Source: Pyxidicoccus parkwaysis
Lineage (GTDB): Bacteria > Myxococcota > Myxococcia > Myxococcales > Myxococcaceae
Direction: 5' to 3'
DNA length: 64,000 nt
Assembly (NCBI RefSeq): GCF_017301735.1
Contig: NZ_CP071090.1
Location: 11,639,001-11,703,000, forward strand
Shown here in pieces: positions 1-8,433 of the stretch. Positions within the stretch are counted from its first letter, which is position 1; every line of letters starts with the position of its first letter. The notes under the pieces were generated by a model. That model saw only the letters and a list, made by a program, of their open reading frames with translations. It had not been told where the DNA came from and made no database searches. The position numbers were made by a program, and so were the translations under genes.

Positions 1-278
1 TCACCCATGAATGACGTTTCAACGGGGGTGTCTGGGAATGTTCCCGCGCGGCGACAGGGCGCGAAGGGTCTCGCTCGGCCGCGGCATTGGCGGCCCGGCG
101 GCCCGGGTTGCGCCGCTGTCACGGGCCCTGAATCTCTTCCCTGCGGGACGTTTCATCCCGAGGCGGGACGGTTGCTCGCGGAGCGGCGGTGCGGGAGCCC
201 GCATTGGACGCGAGAACGGGTGTCACTGAGACGGCACGCACACACTAAAGAAGTGGAGGGTGGAAGGAGGGACGTGAG
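1..278. other. Upstream intergenic region before the stress-protein gene
   Basis: No convincing gene is seen here. The open frames on both strands are rich in Arg/Gly/Pro, as expected from random high-GC sequence, and carry no recognisable domain. The 3' end holds a good ribosome binding site (AGGAGGGACGTGAG, about 264-278) for the next gene. A promoter must lie here or further upstream, but none can be singled out. Confidence 0.5.
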
Positions 279-1217
279 ATGAGGACACAAGAGCTTTCAC
301 AACGAGCCCTTCCCTTGCTGGCGGCGGGGCTCTTCCGGGGGCAGCGAGGTGTCTCGCGCCTGCTGGTGGGAACGGACTTCTCCCTGCGCTCCGAGTTCGC
401 GCTGGCGCGAGCGCTGCGCCTGCCGTTGGGGCAGGGCGGCGCCTTCTCGGTGCTGCACGTGACGCCTCCGCTGGACGGGCATGACGGCGCGGGCGGAGTG
501 GTGTCGTGCGAGCGCTGCCTGCGCAAGGCGGTGGCCTCGGTGTGCCGGCGGCTGCGCCACCGCGTGGACGTGGAGGTGCAGGAGGTGCTGCGCCAGGGCG
601 ACGCGGTGGAGGCGGCCTCCGTCGCATCGCGCGAGCTGGGGACGGAATTGGTGGTGCTGGGCCGTCCGCATGTGACGTACCCCGTGCGGGAATTGGCCGA
701 GGACTCGATGGTGCGGCGCATGGTGCGGCGGCTGGGCGCATCGGTGCTGGTGGTGGTGCCGCACCCGGTGCGGCCGTACGCGCGGCCCCTCGTGGCGGTG
801 GACTTCTCGCGGGAGTCCCGCCGGGCGCTGGAGTTGATGCTGAGGCTGTGTCCGTCGCCCATCCCGGTGGACGTGCTGCACGTGGTGGACACGCGCGAGG
901 AGGAGGCGCTGCTGCGAGCCTCCGGAGCGCCCGCGGAGCGGTGGCTGCTCCTCCGGCAGGAGCGCGAGCACGGGGCGAGGGTGGCGCTCGGCCGGTTCCT
1001 CGCTCCCTACCGTGAGACGGGGCGCGAGCTCGAGGTGCGGGTGCGCAGCGGCGAGCCCGGGGACGGCATCCTCGCGGAGGCCGCGGAGCGCGGCACGGAT
1101 GTGCTGGCGGTGGCGATGTCGGGCACGGAGGCGCGCACGCCGCTGACGGAGCGCGTGCTGGCGCGGGCCGGCTGCGACGTGTTGGTGGCGAGGCAGGGCC
1201 GGCCCACCGCCTCTTGA
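279..1217 (+). CDS. Universal stress protein, tandem UspA domains
   Basis: A 312-residue cytoplasmic protein built of two UspA-like alpha/beta domains. The first starts near residue 27 (LLVGTDFS) and the second near residue 166 (PLVAVDFS); each begins with the strand-Asp-hydroxyl pattern of the family. Each domain ends in a strand corresponding to the usual nucleotide-loop region (ASVLVVVP, CDVLVARQG), but the classic G-x2-G-x9-G-S/T loop is degraded, so ATP binding is uncertain. A strong Shine-Dalgarno sequence directly before the ATG supports this start. Tandem Usp proteins act in stress survival; the substrate or partner cannot be told from sequence. It lies 35 bp upstream of an ABC exporter on the same strand, so the two may be co-transcribed. 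Confidence 0.9.
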   Translation: MRTQELSQRALPLLAAGLFRGQRGVSRLLVGTDFSLRSEFALARALRLPLGQGGAFSVLHVTPPLDGHDGAGGVVSCERCLRKAVASVCRRLRHRVDVEVQEVLRQGDAVEAASVASRELGTELVVLGRPHVTYPVRELAEDSMVRRMVRRLGASVLVVVPHPVRPYARPLVAVDFSRESRRALELMLRLCPSPIPVDVLHVVDTREEEALLRASGAPAERWLLLRQEREHGARVALGRFLAPYRETGRELEVRVRSGEPGDGILAEAAERGTDVLAVAMSGTEARTPLTERVLARAGCDVLVARQGRPTAS

Positions 1218-1252
1218 GCGCGGACGGAGGGTCCGCGTTATGAACGCGGACC

Positions 1253-3109
1253 GTGTCTCCTCGCCCGCCTGCTTCCCCAGTCCCGCAGTCCCTCCTGGCC
1301 CGTCTGAAGAACACGGGCAGCCTCTTCCGGCAGCTGCCCGGAACCTTCCGCCTCTTCTGGCAGGCGAGCCCCCGCATGGCCGTGCTGCTGGGCGCGCTGA
1401 CGCTGGTGGCGGCATTGCTGCCCGCGGCCATCGCCTGGGTGGGGAAGCTGATTGTCGACACGGTGGTGGCGGCGTCGAAGGGCTCGGTGGAGGCGCGCTC
1501 CCACGTCTACGGCCTGGTGGGGCTGGAGTTCGGGCTGATGCTGGGCTCGGCGGTGGTGGAGCGCGGGCTGACGCTGACGCGCGAATTGCTCCGCGCCAAC
1601 CTGGGCAACCTCCTCAACGAGCGGATTCTGCAGAAGGCGCTGGAGCTGGAGCTGCGCCACTTCGAGGACTCGGACACCTACGACAAGATGCAGAACGCGC
1701 GGCGCGAGGCGAGCAGCCGGCCGCTGTCGCTGGTGATGCAGGTGTTCTCGATTGTGCGCAACGGAATCACGTTGAGCACCTTCGCGGCGCTGTTGATTGC
1801 GCTGTCTCCGTGGAGCGTGGCGGTGCTGATGGCGGCGTCGGTGCCGGCGTTCATCGCGGAGGCTCGGCTGGCGGCGGAGGGCTTCCGGCTGTACTCGTGG
1901 CGGGCGCCCGAGGGGCGGAAGCTGAACTACCTGGAGTGGATTCTCACGCGGGACAACCACGTGAAGGAGGTGAAGCTCTTCGGGTTGGGGCCGCTGGTGC
2001 TGGGGCGGTACCGCACGCTGTTCCAGAAGTTCTTCACGGAAGACCGGGCGCTGGCCTTCAAGCGGATGGCGTGGGGACTGGGGCTGGGGCTGTTGTCGCT
2101 GGCGGCCTTCTACGGCTGCTACCTGTACGTGGCGGGCCGCGCGGCGGGCGGGGCGATTTCGGTGGGTGACATGGTGCTGTACCTGAGCGTGTTCCGTCAG
2201 GGGCAGGCGGCGTTCCAGGGCATCCTGACGAGCATCGGCTCCATGTACGAGGACGCGCTCTTCATGAGCAACCTCTTCATGTACCTGGACATCCCGACGG
2301 GCGGGGAGACAGCGCGGGTGTTGCCGCCGAAGTCCGCTGCGTCCGGGCACCAGAACGCCATCGAGCTGCGGAACCTGTCGTTCCGCTACCCGGGCAAGGA
2401 CGCGTGGGCGCTGAAGGGCGTGAATCTGACGCTGAGGCCGGGGCAGAAGCTGGCGCTGGTGGGAGAGAACGGAGCGGGGAAGAGCACGCTGGTGAAGCTG
2501 CTGTTGCGCCTCTACGAGCCGACGGAGGGGGAGATTCTCTACGGCGGCGTGAATGTGCAGGACATGGACGTGGAGGATTTGCGGCGCCGCTTCGGGGCGG
2601 TGTTCCAGGACTTCGTGCGCTACCAGTTCAACGTGGCGGAGAACATCGGGCTGGGGCACGTGCCGGCGCTGGACGACAGGAACCGGATTGTGAGGGCGGC
2701 GGAGGAGGGTGGGGCGAGCACGGTGATTGCGGCGCTGCCGAACCAGTACGACACGATGTTGGGCGGGTGGTTCGAGAAGGGGCAGGAGCTGTCGTCGGGG
2801 CAGTGGCAGAAGCTGGCGGTGGCGCGGGCCTTCATGCGGGACGACGCGGAGGTGCTGATTCTGGACGAGCCGACGGCGAGCATCGACGCGGAGGCCGAGC
2901 ACGCGCTGTTCGAGCGCTTCCAGGCGCTGGCGGCGGACCGGATTGCGATTGTGATTTCCCACCGCTTCAGCACGGTGCGCATGGCGGACCAGATTGCCGT
3001 GCTCCACAACGGGAACGTGGAGGAACTGGGGAGCCACGACGAGCTGATGGCGAAGGACGGGCGCTACGCGCACCTGTTCCGGTTGCAGGCGCGCGGGTAC
3101 AGGGACTGA
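1253..3109 (+). CDS. ABC transporter, fused membrane and ATP-binding domains (exporter half-transporter)
   Basis: A 618-residue half-transporter of the exporter (MsbA/multidrug) type that would act as a dimer in the inner membrane. Residues about 35-330 hold an ABC type-1 transmembrane domain with hydrophobic stretches (LLGALTLVAALLPAAIAWVG; GLGLLSLAAFYGCYLYVAG). Residues about 375-615 are the nucleotide-binding domain, with Walker A GENGAGKST near residue 403, signature LSSGQ near 512, Walker B VLILDEP near 533 and the switch His in ISHRFST. The Q-loop segment reads FQDFVRYQ. Its substrate cannot be told. The length is usual for the family. The neighbours on either side (stress protein, AAA ATPase) give no clue to the exported compound. 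Confidence 0.93.
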   Translation: MSPRPPASPVPQSLLARLKNTGSLFRQLPGTFRLFWQASPRMAVLLGALTLVAALLPAAIAWVGKLIVDTVVAASKGSVEARSHVYGLVGLEFGLMLGSAVVERGLTLTRELLRANLGNLLNERILQKALELELRHFEDSDTYDKMQNARREASSRPLSLVMQVFSIVRNGITLSTFAALLIALSPWSVAVLMAASVPAFIAEARLAAEGFRLYSWRAPEGRKLNYLEWILTRDNHVKEVKLFGLGPLVLGRYRTLFQKFFTEDRALAFKRMAWGLGLGLLSLAAFYGCYLYVAGRAAGGAISVGDMVLYLSVFRQGQAAFQGILTSIGSMYEDALFMSNLFMYLDIPTGGETARVLPPKSAASGHQNAIELRNLSFRYPGKDAWALKGVNLTLRPGQKLALVGENGAGKSTLVKLLLRLYEPTEGEILYGGVNVQDMDVEDLRRRFGAVFQDFVRYQFNVAENIGLGHVPALDDRNRIVRAAEEGGASTVIAALPNQYDTMLGGWFEKGQELSSGQWQKLAVARAFMRDDAEVLILDEPTASIDAEAEHALFERFQALAADRIAIVISHRFSTVRMADQIAVLHNGNVEELGSHDELMAKDGRYAHLFRLQARGYRD

Positions 3110-3151
3110 GCGGCCCTTGCGCTGACCTGTTCTCCAGTGCAGGTTGTGTCC

Positions 3152-4726
3152 ATGCCGCGCCGTTTCAACATCGCGGGCCCCTGCCGCCCGGACTGGCACT
3201 ACATGATTCCCGCCGAGCGCCGGCTTCCCGAGGCGCCGGGGCTGGTGGAGCAGCTCGGCTACTTCGTGGTCCACGCGCCCCGGCAGACAGGGAAGACCAC
3301 GGCGCTCCGTGCGCTGGCGGAGCAGTTGACGGCTTCCGGCCGTTACGCCGCGCTCTACTTCTCGTGTGAAGTCGGTGAGGCGGCGGGTGATGACTTCGGT
3401 GAGGCACAGCGGGCCATCCTGGCGAACCTGCGGCTCAGCGCGGGGCACTCGCTTCCGCCCGAGCTTCAGCCTCCACCCTTTCCCGAGGCTCCCGACAGCC
3501 TGCTGTTGGGCACGGCGCTGTCAGCCTGGGCGGGCGTCTGCCCACGCCCGCTGGTGCTGTTCCTTGACGAGATTGATGCGCTGCGGGGCCAGAGCCTCAT
3601 CAGTGTGCTGCGCCAGTTGCGGAGTGGTTTCCCCAACAGGCCGCATGCCTTTCCCGCGTCCGTCGTCCTGTGTGGCCTGCGGGACGTGCGCGACTACAAG
3701 GCTGCCAGTGGAGGCGATGCCGACCGGCTCGGTACGGCGAGTCCTTTCAACATCAAGCTCGCCTCACTTCGTCTCGGAGACTTCGACGCAGGGGAAGTGG
3801 CTGAGCTGTATCGACAGCACACGGTGGACAGCGGCCAGGTTTTCACGGAGCAGGCCATTGCGCGTGCTTTCGAGCTGACCGCTGGCCAGCCCTGGCTGGT
3901 CAATGCGCTCGCAAGAGAGGTCATCGAGGAACTGAAGGTGCCGGCCCGTGAGCCCATCACCGCCGACCATGTGGAGGCAGCGAAGGAGCGGCTCGTCTAC
4001 GCACGTGTCACGCATCTCGACTCACTGGTCGCGCGGCTGCATGAGCCGAGCATCCGCCGGGTGCTGGAGCCGGTGCTCGCGGGCACGCTGACTTCGGGAG
4101 ATAGCTACCAGGATGACGTGCAGTACGCGCGCGACCTGGGGCTGCTCGCGCCGGACAACCCGGTGCGAGTCGCGAATCCCATCTACCGCGAGGTGATTGC
4201 CCGGGTGCTCGCGGGAGACGCCGAGCTCCAGGTCCAGGCCGAGCCGCGCAGCTTCGTGTTGCCGGACGGGCGACTGGACTTCGACCGACTGCTCCGCGAG
4301 TTCGCCGCTTTCTGGCGCGAGCACGGCGAGGTGCTGACCGCCGGGCTCTCGTACCACGAGGTCGCGCCGCAGCTCGTGCTCATGGCCTTCCTCCACCGGG
4401 TGGTGAACGGCGGAGGCTTCGTGGACCGCGAGTACGGCGTGGGCCGGGGCCGCATCGACCTGCTGGTGCGCTGGCCCTATGCAGAGGGCGGTCAGCGCCG
4501 CTGGCAGCGTCAAGCGATGGAGCTGAAGGTGTGGCGCGAAGGGGAGAAGGACCCGCTGTCCAAGGGGCTCGCCCAGTTGGACGAGTACCTGGAACGGTTG
4601 AGTCTCGATACGGGCGTGCTCGTCATATTCGACCGGCGCAGCGAGGCGGGCGATGCGGACTCGCGCACGCGCTTCGAGCAGGCGCAGGCGCCCTCCGGTC
4701 GCAAGGTGACTGTGCTGCGGGCGTAA
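3152..4726 (+). CDS. AAA-type ATPase with C-terminal PD-(D/E)XK nuclease-like domain
   Basis: A protein of about 524 residues (from an ATG; a GTG 15 bases upstream at 3137 is an alternative start). The N-terminal P-loop domain has Walker A APRQTGKTT near residues 42-50 and Walker B LVLFLDEID near 135-143, resembling the AAA_14/AAA_35 group of archaeal/bacterial ATPases. The middle contains a winged-helix-like region. The last about 90 residues hold a restriction-endonuclease-fold signature: VGRGRIDLLV (Asp) followed about 23 residues later by MELKVW (E-x-K), preceded by a helix with FVDREYGVG. This domain order is known from many AAA-ATPase/DUF4143-like or Mrr-like fusions of unknown role; a part in defence or mobile-element biology is possible but is my inference. 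It sits beside a broken TPR gene and a TIR gene. Confidence 0.82.
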   Translation: MPRRFNIAGPCRPDWHYMIPAERRLPEAPGLVEQLGYFVVHAPRQTGKTTALRALAEQLTASGRYAALYFSCEVGEAAGDDFGEAQRAILANLRLSAGHSLPPELQPPPFPEAPDSLLLGTALSAWAGVCPRPLVLFLDEIDALRGQSLISVLRQLRSGFPNRPHAFPASVVLCGLRDVRDYKAASGGDADRLGTASPFNIKLASLRLGDFDAGEVAELYRQHTVDSGQVFTEQAIARAFELTAGQPWLVNALAREVIEELKVPAREPITADHVEAAKERLVYARVTHLDSLVARLHEPSIRRVLEPVLAGTLTSGDSYQDDVQYARDLGLLAPDNPVRVANPIYREVIARVLAGDAELQVQAEPRSFVLPDGRLDFDRLLREFAAFWREHGEVLTAGLSYHEVAPQLVLMAFLHRVVNGGGFVDREYGVGRGRIDLLVRWPYAEGGQRRWQRQAMELKVWREGEKDPLSKGLAQLDEYLERLSLDTGVLVIFDRRSEAGDADSRTRFEQAQAPSGRKVTVLRA

Positions 4727-4801
4727 GCCGGTCAGGGGCTCAGCAGGCCATTCGGAAACGCGGAGCAGTGAAGCAAGGCACTCCATACCGAGGGAGAAGC
4801 C

Positions 4802-4935
4802 TTGTCGGAGCGAGGGCTCTACAAGGACGCATTGCCCAGGTACCTCAATGCATGGGACCTCATTCCCGAGCCCTGACTTTGAGGCGGATGAGTCGAAGTG
4901 GATATTTGCGGCCATTGGAAATCCCTACGCGCACC
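4802..4935 (+). pseudogene. Frameshifted remnant of a tetratricopeptide-type protein
   Basis: Two adjacent frames together spell a TPR-like segment. The frame from 4802 reads LSERGLYKDALPRYLNAWDL then IPEP before a stop at 4874-4876. The frame covering about 4874-4935 continues DFEADESKWIFAAIGNPYAH. Joined, they match the pattern of small TPR proteins with ALxxYLxAWxLIPEP followed by WIFAAIGDAYF. A single-base deletion near 4873 would explain the break. No good start codon or later repeats are seen, and the sequence after about 4940 turns into a G-rich run. I read it as the decayed core of a once longer gene, lying between the ATPase gene and the zinc-ribbon/TIR gene. Confidence 0.5.
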
Positions 4936-5099
4936 TGATCAGGTTTCAGGCGCGGGGGGCAGGGACTGAGGGGCGGGGGAGGGGGACGGGACGAGAGGAG
5001 AGGAGAGGGATTCAGCAGTGGAAGTATCTGAGCTTTCTATTGGCCTCTGTATCGTTGACGGTATTCTCCCTTGCCTGGGCTTGAAGGGGACGAGGCTAC

Positions 5100-5263
5100 A
5101 TGCGTTTCGTGTGTGACAGCTGCCGCGCGCAGTACATGATCAGCGACGACAAAGTCGGACCCAGGGGGGTCAAGGTTCGTTGCAAGAAGTGCGGCCACAC
5201 CATCACCGTGCGCCCAGCAGAGGGTGTTGCTTCGAAGGCGCAGGAGGCGCCCGCCTCGCCCTC
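5100..5263 (+). pseudogene. MJ0042-type zinc ribbon, N-terminal module out of frame with the following TIR domain
   Basis: From the ATG at 5100 the frame encodes a classic N-terminal zinc ribbon seen on many myxobacterial proteins: two CxxC knuckles (C5, C8 and C28, C31) around MISDDKVGPRGVKV, followed by a linker starting RPAEGVASKAQEAP. This frame then runs out of frame through the TIR coding region and stops at 5438. A one-step frame change in the linker, roughly between 5240 and 5330, would join it to the TIR domain. Either the intact gene was a zinc-ribbon/TIR fusion now frameshifted (mutation or sequencing error), or a TIR gene has landed inside a zinc-ribbon gene and uses it as a leader. 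Confidence 0.6.
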
Positions 5264-5776
5264 ATGTCGGAAGGAATCGGGAGCGAGTCGGCGCGTGCGC
5301 ATTCCCCAGTTGCGGAAGAGCCGCGCGCAACCTCGTTGCCGCGAGAGCATGTGTTCATTAGCTATAGCCGCAAAGACAAGAAATGGCTGGATAGAATCCA
5401 GATGCATCTCAAGCCGTTGGTGCGTGACCGGTCTGTAAAAGTCTGGAGCGATGCCAACATCAAGGCAGGTTCTGACTGGCGCAAAGAGCTTGAGACTGCA
5501 TTGGCGCAATCGAAGGTCGCAGTCTTGTTGGTGTCGGCGAGCTTCTTGGCTTCAGACTTCGTTGTCCATAACGAACTGCCGGCTCTCCTTGATCAAGAAG
5601 GCGTGCCAGTTATTTGGATTCCGGTCAGCGCTTGTCTTTACGAAAGCGTAGGGATTGACAAGTACCAGGCTGTATTGAACCCGGCCAAGCCGCTGAACAG
5701 ATTGCACCATGCCCACGTAGATGAAGAGCTGGTGAGAATCTGCAGAGAAATTCAGAAGGCGTTCACAAGAAGCTAA
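5264..5776 (+). CDS. TIR-domain protein
   Basis: A 170-residue product if it starts at the ATG at 5264. The TIR domain spans about residues 29-165: box 1 HVFISYSRKD, the loop VKVWSDANIKAGSDW, the strand VAVLLVSASFLASDF, and the helix HNELPALL, in which Glu104 sits where bacterial TIR enzymes carry the catalytic NAD+-hydrolysing Glu. Bacterial TIR domains commonly cleave NAD+ or make cyclic ADP-ribose signals in defence or stress; activity here is inferred. No strong ribosome binding site precedes 5264 (GGAGG lies 17 bases upstream), which favours expression through the zinc-ribbon frame that begins at 5100. Codons here are much less GC-biased at third positions than in neighbouring genes, a sign of acquisition. 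Confidence 0.8.
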   Translation: MSEGIGSESARAHSPVAEEPRATSLPREHVFISYSRKDKKWLDRIQMHLKPLVRDRSVKVWSDANIKAGSDWRKELETALAQSKVAVLLVSASFLASDFVVHNELPALLDQEGVPVIWIPVSACLYESVGIDKYQAVLNPAKPLNRLHHAHVDEELVRICREIQKAFTRS

Positions 5777-5816
5777 GAACTCTCGGCTAAATGAATCCAC
5801 ATCTCTTGGGTGAGCC

Positions 5817-6161
5817 CTACGCCTTCGGCAGATGGTCCCTCACCACTCCGAGCCAGTACTCCTTCCCGTAGTACTGGCTCATCTTCCCGAGCAGCTTCCC
5901 GTCGCGGAACAGCAGGAACGTCGGGATGCCGAAGAGGCCGAAGCGGCGGGCCAGCTCCTCGTACTGGTACGCGTTCACCTTCACCACGCGCATCGGCGCA
6001 CCGTCGAGCTCCTTCAGCAGCATCGGCTCCGCCGCCGCGTAGATTTCGCAGTTCGGACAGCCGTCGCCCCAGAAGTCCACCACCACCAGCTCGCCCTTCG
6101 GCTCCATGACCAGCTGGTCGAAGTTCTCCGCCGTCCCCTCGTAGCTCACGGGATGTGCCAT
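5817..6161 (-). CDS. Thioredoxin-family protein with CPNC motif
   Basis: A 114-residue thioredoxin-fold protein. The core VVVDFWGDGCPNCEIY contains the redox pair C35 and C38 in the order W-G-D-G-C-P-N-C, so the dipeptide between the cysteines is PN rather than GP. The cis-Pro loop is GIPTFLLF, followed by DGKLLGK. No signal peptide is seen, so it probably acts as a cytoplasmic disulfide reductase or thiol carrier. I start it at the ATG at 6161, with AGGCAGGGGGCC just upstream. An in-frame GTG at 6206 overlaps the stop of the preceding CotH gene by 4 bases and would add 15 residues, so translational coupling with that gene is possible. Confidence 0.85.
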   Translation of the reverse strand: MAHPVSYEGTAENFDQLVMEPKGELVVVDFWGDGCPNCEIYAAAEPMLLKELDGAPMRVVKVNAYQYEELARRFGLFGIPTFLLFRDGKLLGKMSQYYGKEYWLGVVRDHLPKA

Positions 6162-6202
6162 GGCCCCCTGCCTAACGGTCTCCCCCTCCGTCTTCAACCT
6201 GC

Positions 6203-7939
6203 TCACGGAGTGCGCCGCTCGAAGTCCTCGCTCTCCCCGCCGCCCTTGCGCCCGTACACCGTGCCGGCAGGCAGCGGCCCGAACCAGACCGCATCCTCAG
6301 GCCCGTAGAGCACCGCCCTCCCGGTCGCCTTCGAGCGCCGCTCCCGGTCGAACACCCCCACCTCGCCTCCATTGCGCGACAGTGTGAAGGGCAGGTGCAG
6401 CGGACCCTTCGACGTGTCTCCGCTCGCCGTCAGCCGCACCGCTTGCCCCGGCCCGAGCGTCCCCTGCGCCAGCCGAGCCCTTACCGTGGCGCGCAGGTCA
6501 TTCGTCACCTCGTAGTTCCCCAGCTCCAGTGCGCGCGTGCCCCGGTTGTACAGCTCCACGTACCCCGTGGTTCCCGTGGCCACCTCGCGGATGACCAGCG
6601 GCCCGCTTCCGTGGGCTCGCAATGCGTCCAGCGTCTTCAGCAAGTACGCGCGCCGCCCGCGCACGTAGTCGCGGAGGTACTGCCGGGCTCGCTTCACGTG
6701 CTCGGCGGAGGTGTAGGGGTCGTTCCTCAGCTCCGGCTCCACCACCTTCCACAGCGCGTCGAGGTGGGCCTGCGCCTTCGCCTCGGAGAACGGCCCCTCC
6801 AGCGCCGCCTCCACCTTCGCGAGCACCCGCGCTCGCAGCGCCGGACGGTCCCACACGCGCGTGGCCAGCACGCTCCACGCGGGACGCTGCTCGGGCCGCG
6901 TCGTCACTCGCGTCTCGAAGAGCTCCTGCACCGCCGGGTCATACAGCGTGAAGGGCTGCGGCCACCGGTCCACCACCGGCGCGGACGCGGGATTCCACGT
7001 GCGCCAGTAGAGCATCCGCGCGTTGTTCAAATCCCACGGCACGTACGTCCACCGGTCCGCGTGCAGCGCGTGCACCCAGAAGCTGCGCGAGTCCTCGATG
7101 AGGCTGTTGGAGATGAGCAGGTCCGCGGCCAGGTTGCCCAGGTACGCCTCCACGTCCACGCGGCGCTCCAGTTCCTCCTCGAAGCGCACGTCGTCGCTCC
7201 GGTTCACCCATTCGAGGAACGCGGTGAGGTCCTCGCGGCCCGTCGTCTCGTTCGTCTTCTTCTCGAAGTTGCTCTGGTACGAGCCGGGCTTCGGCGTCAG
7301 CTCGCAGTTGCGGTGGCCGCAGCGGTAGATGGACGCGTCACGCTCGTGGCCGTGGTGCTTCAGCCAGTCCTTCCCCACGTGCTCCATGTCCAGGTAGAGG
7401 CCCTGCGGCTCGCCATTCACGCTGACTCGCGCGTAGCGGGCTCTCGGTACTGGCAGGCCCATGGCCTGATACAGGTCCACCGCGAACTTCTCCGTCAGCT
7501 TGCCGCCGTCGGACCAGCTCGCGAGCAGCTCGAAGTGGTCCCGGTCTCCCAGTTCCTGCCCGGGGCCCAGCTCGATTTTGTAGCTCTTCTGCGGCAAATC
7601 CCGCGTGCTCGCGCCCCGGTAGCGCATGCGGCCCGTGGCCCTCGTGCCATCGAGCGTCACCGTGCACGGGATGGACTCGTTCGAGGTCGGGTCCGCGTTC
7701 AGCTTCTGGAGGTCGCCCGGCGCCACCTGCAGCGCGAAGGTCGGCACGGTGGACTGCACCGGAGGGTACTCACCCGTGGACGCGGTTGGGGTCCCCGCGT
7801 CGGAGACAGCCTCGTCCGGACGGCCCGGCCGCACTTCTTCCGAGGCCGGAGCCACACCCTTCGGGGCCGCCGGTGTACCCGGGCCGCACGCCAGCAGGCC
7901 CACGAGTCCCACCACCCACCCTCCCGCTCCGCGACCCAT
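6203..7939 (-). CDS. CotH-kinase-family lipoprotein with C-terminal lamin-tail-like domain
   Basis: A protein of about 578 residues starting at the ATG at 7939, which has an excellent GGAGGG site 5 bases upstream. A lipoprotein signal (GLVGLLAC, lipobox Cys18) would anchor it outside the inner membrane. Residues about 75-410 resemble the CotH family: SYKIELG, GDRDHFELLASWSDGGKL, and ARVSVNGEPQGLYLDMEHV. CotH of Bacillus is an atypical protein kinase of spore coat proteins; many related secreted bacterial proteins have no known substrate. The C-terminal part (about 460-575) carries strands like a lamin-tail domain (REVATGTTGYVELYNRGT, FTLSRNGGEVGVFD). The stop overlaps the alternative GTG start of the thioredoxin gene, suggesting one transcript. 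Confidence 0.82.
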   Translation of the reverse strand: MGRGAGGWVVGLVGLLACGPGTPAAPKGVAPASEEVRPGRPDEAVSDAGTPTASTGEYPPVQSTVPTFALQVAPGDLQKLNADPTSNESIPCTVTLDGTRATGRMRYRGASTRDLPQKSYKIELGPGQELGDRDHFELLASWSDGGKLTEKFAVDLYQAMGLPVPRARYARVSVNGEPQGLYLDMEHVGKDWLKHHGHERDASIYRCGHRNCELTPKPGSYQSNFEKKTNETTGREDLTAFLEWVNRSDDVRFEEELERRVDVEAYLGNLAADLLISNSLIEDSRSFWVHALHADRWTYVPWDLNNARMLYWRTWNPASAPVVDRWPQPFTLYDPAVQELFETRVTTRPEQRPAWSVLATRVWDRPALRARVLAKVEAALEGPFSEAKAQAHLDALWKVVEPELRNDPYTSAEHVKRARQYLRDYVRGRRAYLLKTLDALRAHGSGPLVIREVATGTTGYVELYNRGTRALELGNYEVTNDLRATVRARLAQGTLGPGQAVRLTASGDTSKGPLHLPFTLSRNGGEVGVFDRERRSKATGRAVLYGPEDAVWFGPLPAGTVYGRKGGGESEDFERRTP

Positions 7940-8433
7940 GGTCCCTCCGCACGTGGCCGTGCCACGGCTCCCCTGCAGCGCGCAGGCTCTGGGCGGGCCT
8001 CGGGCGGGAAGACTTCTTCCCTCGAGAGGCGGGCCCCGTTCCGACACCGGCGACCCCGAAGGGCTGGCGGAGGCTATGCACGGCCCTGGAGATTGGCCGC
8101 CCCGCCGTCAGGCCCGACTGGAGACCGGGCGGCCGGGCGGAGGGGACCTCGTCTCCCGGCCTCCGTGGATCATCCGGCTCGCGCCGCCGTGCCTCGAGCC
8201 CGCTCCGAGGGTGGATGCCTCGCCGCGTGAAGACGGGGCCGTCCTCCGTGGGAGGTAGGGATGGAGAGGCCGTGCGCCAGGGGTTTTTCCTGTATGCGCT
8301 TTGCGGGCGGGCCGATGTCAGCCCGTGCGGGTTGGATCACCCATGGCGAGGTGTCATCAAAAGGCGAACAGCCGCACTGCGCAGGAGGGCGCACCCGCCG
8401 TAAGGTTGTGACACTGGTTGTCGTGGAGGGGTC
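7940..8433. other. Divergent intergenic region (494 bp)
   Basis: Separates the CotH-like gene (minus) from the SUKH-domain gene (plus). It must carry both promoters, but no clear -35/-10 pair or sigma-54 site could be picked out. Open frames across it are high-GC artefacts without domains. The last bases contain GGAGGGG immediately before the next ATG. Confidence 0.5.

Noticed and set aside
7..282. 91-residue plus-strand open frame at the window start
   Set aside because: No ribosome binding site, Arg/Gly/Pro-rich and no recognisable motif; probably not coding.
1238..3448. 736-residue minus-strand open frame
   Set aside because: Antisense to the ABC transporter and ATPase genes; composition typical of high-GC shadow frames.
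5264..5776. Prophage or transposon origin of the TIR region
   Set aside because: Lower GC suggests transfer, but no integrase, transposase, terminal inverted repeats or target-site duplication was found.
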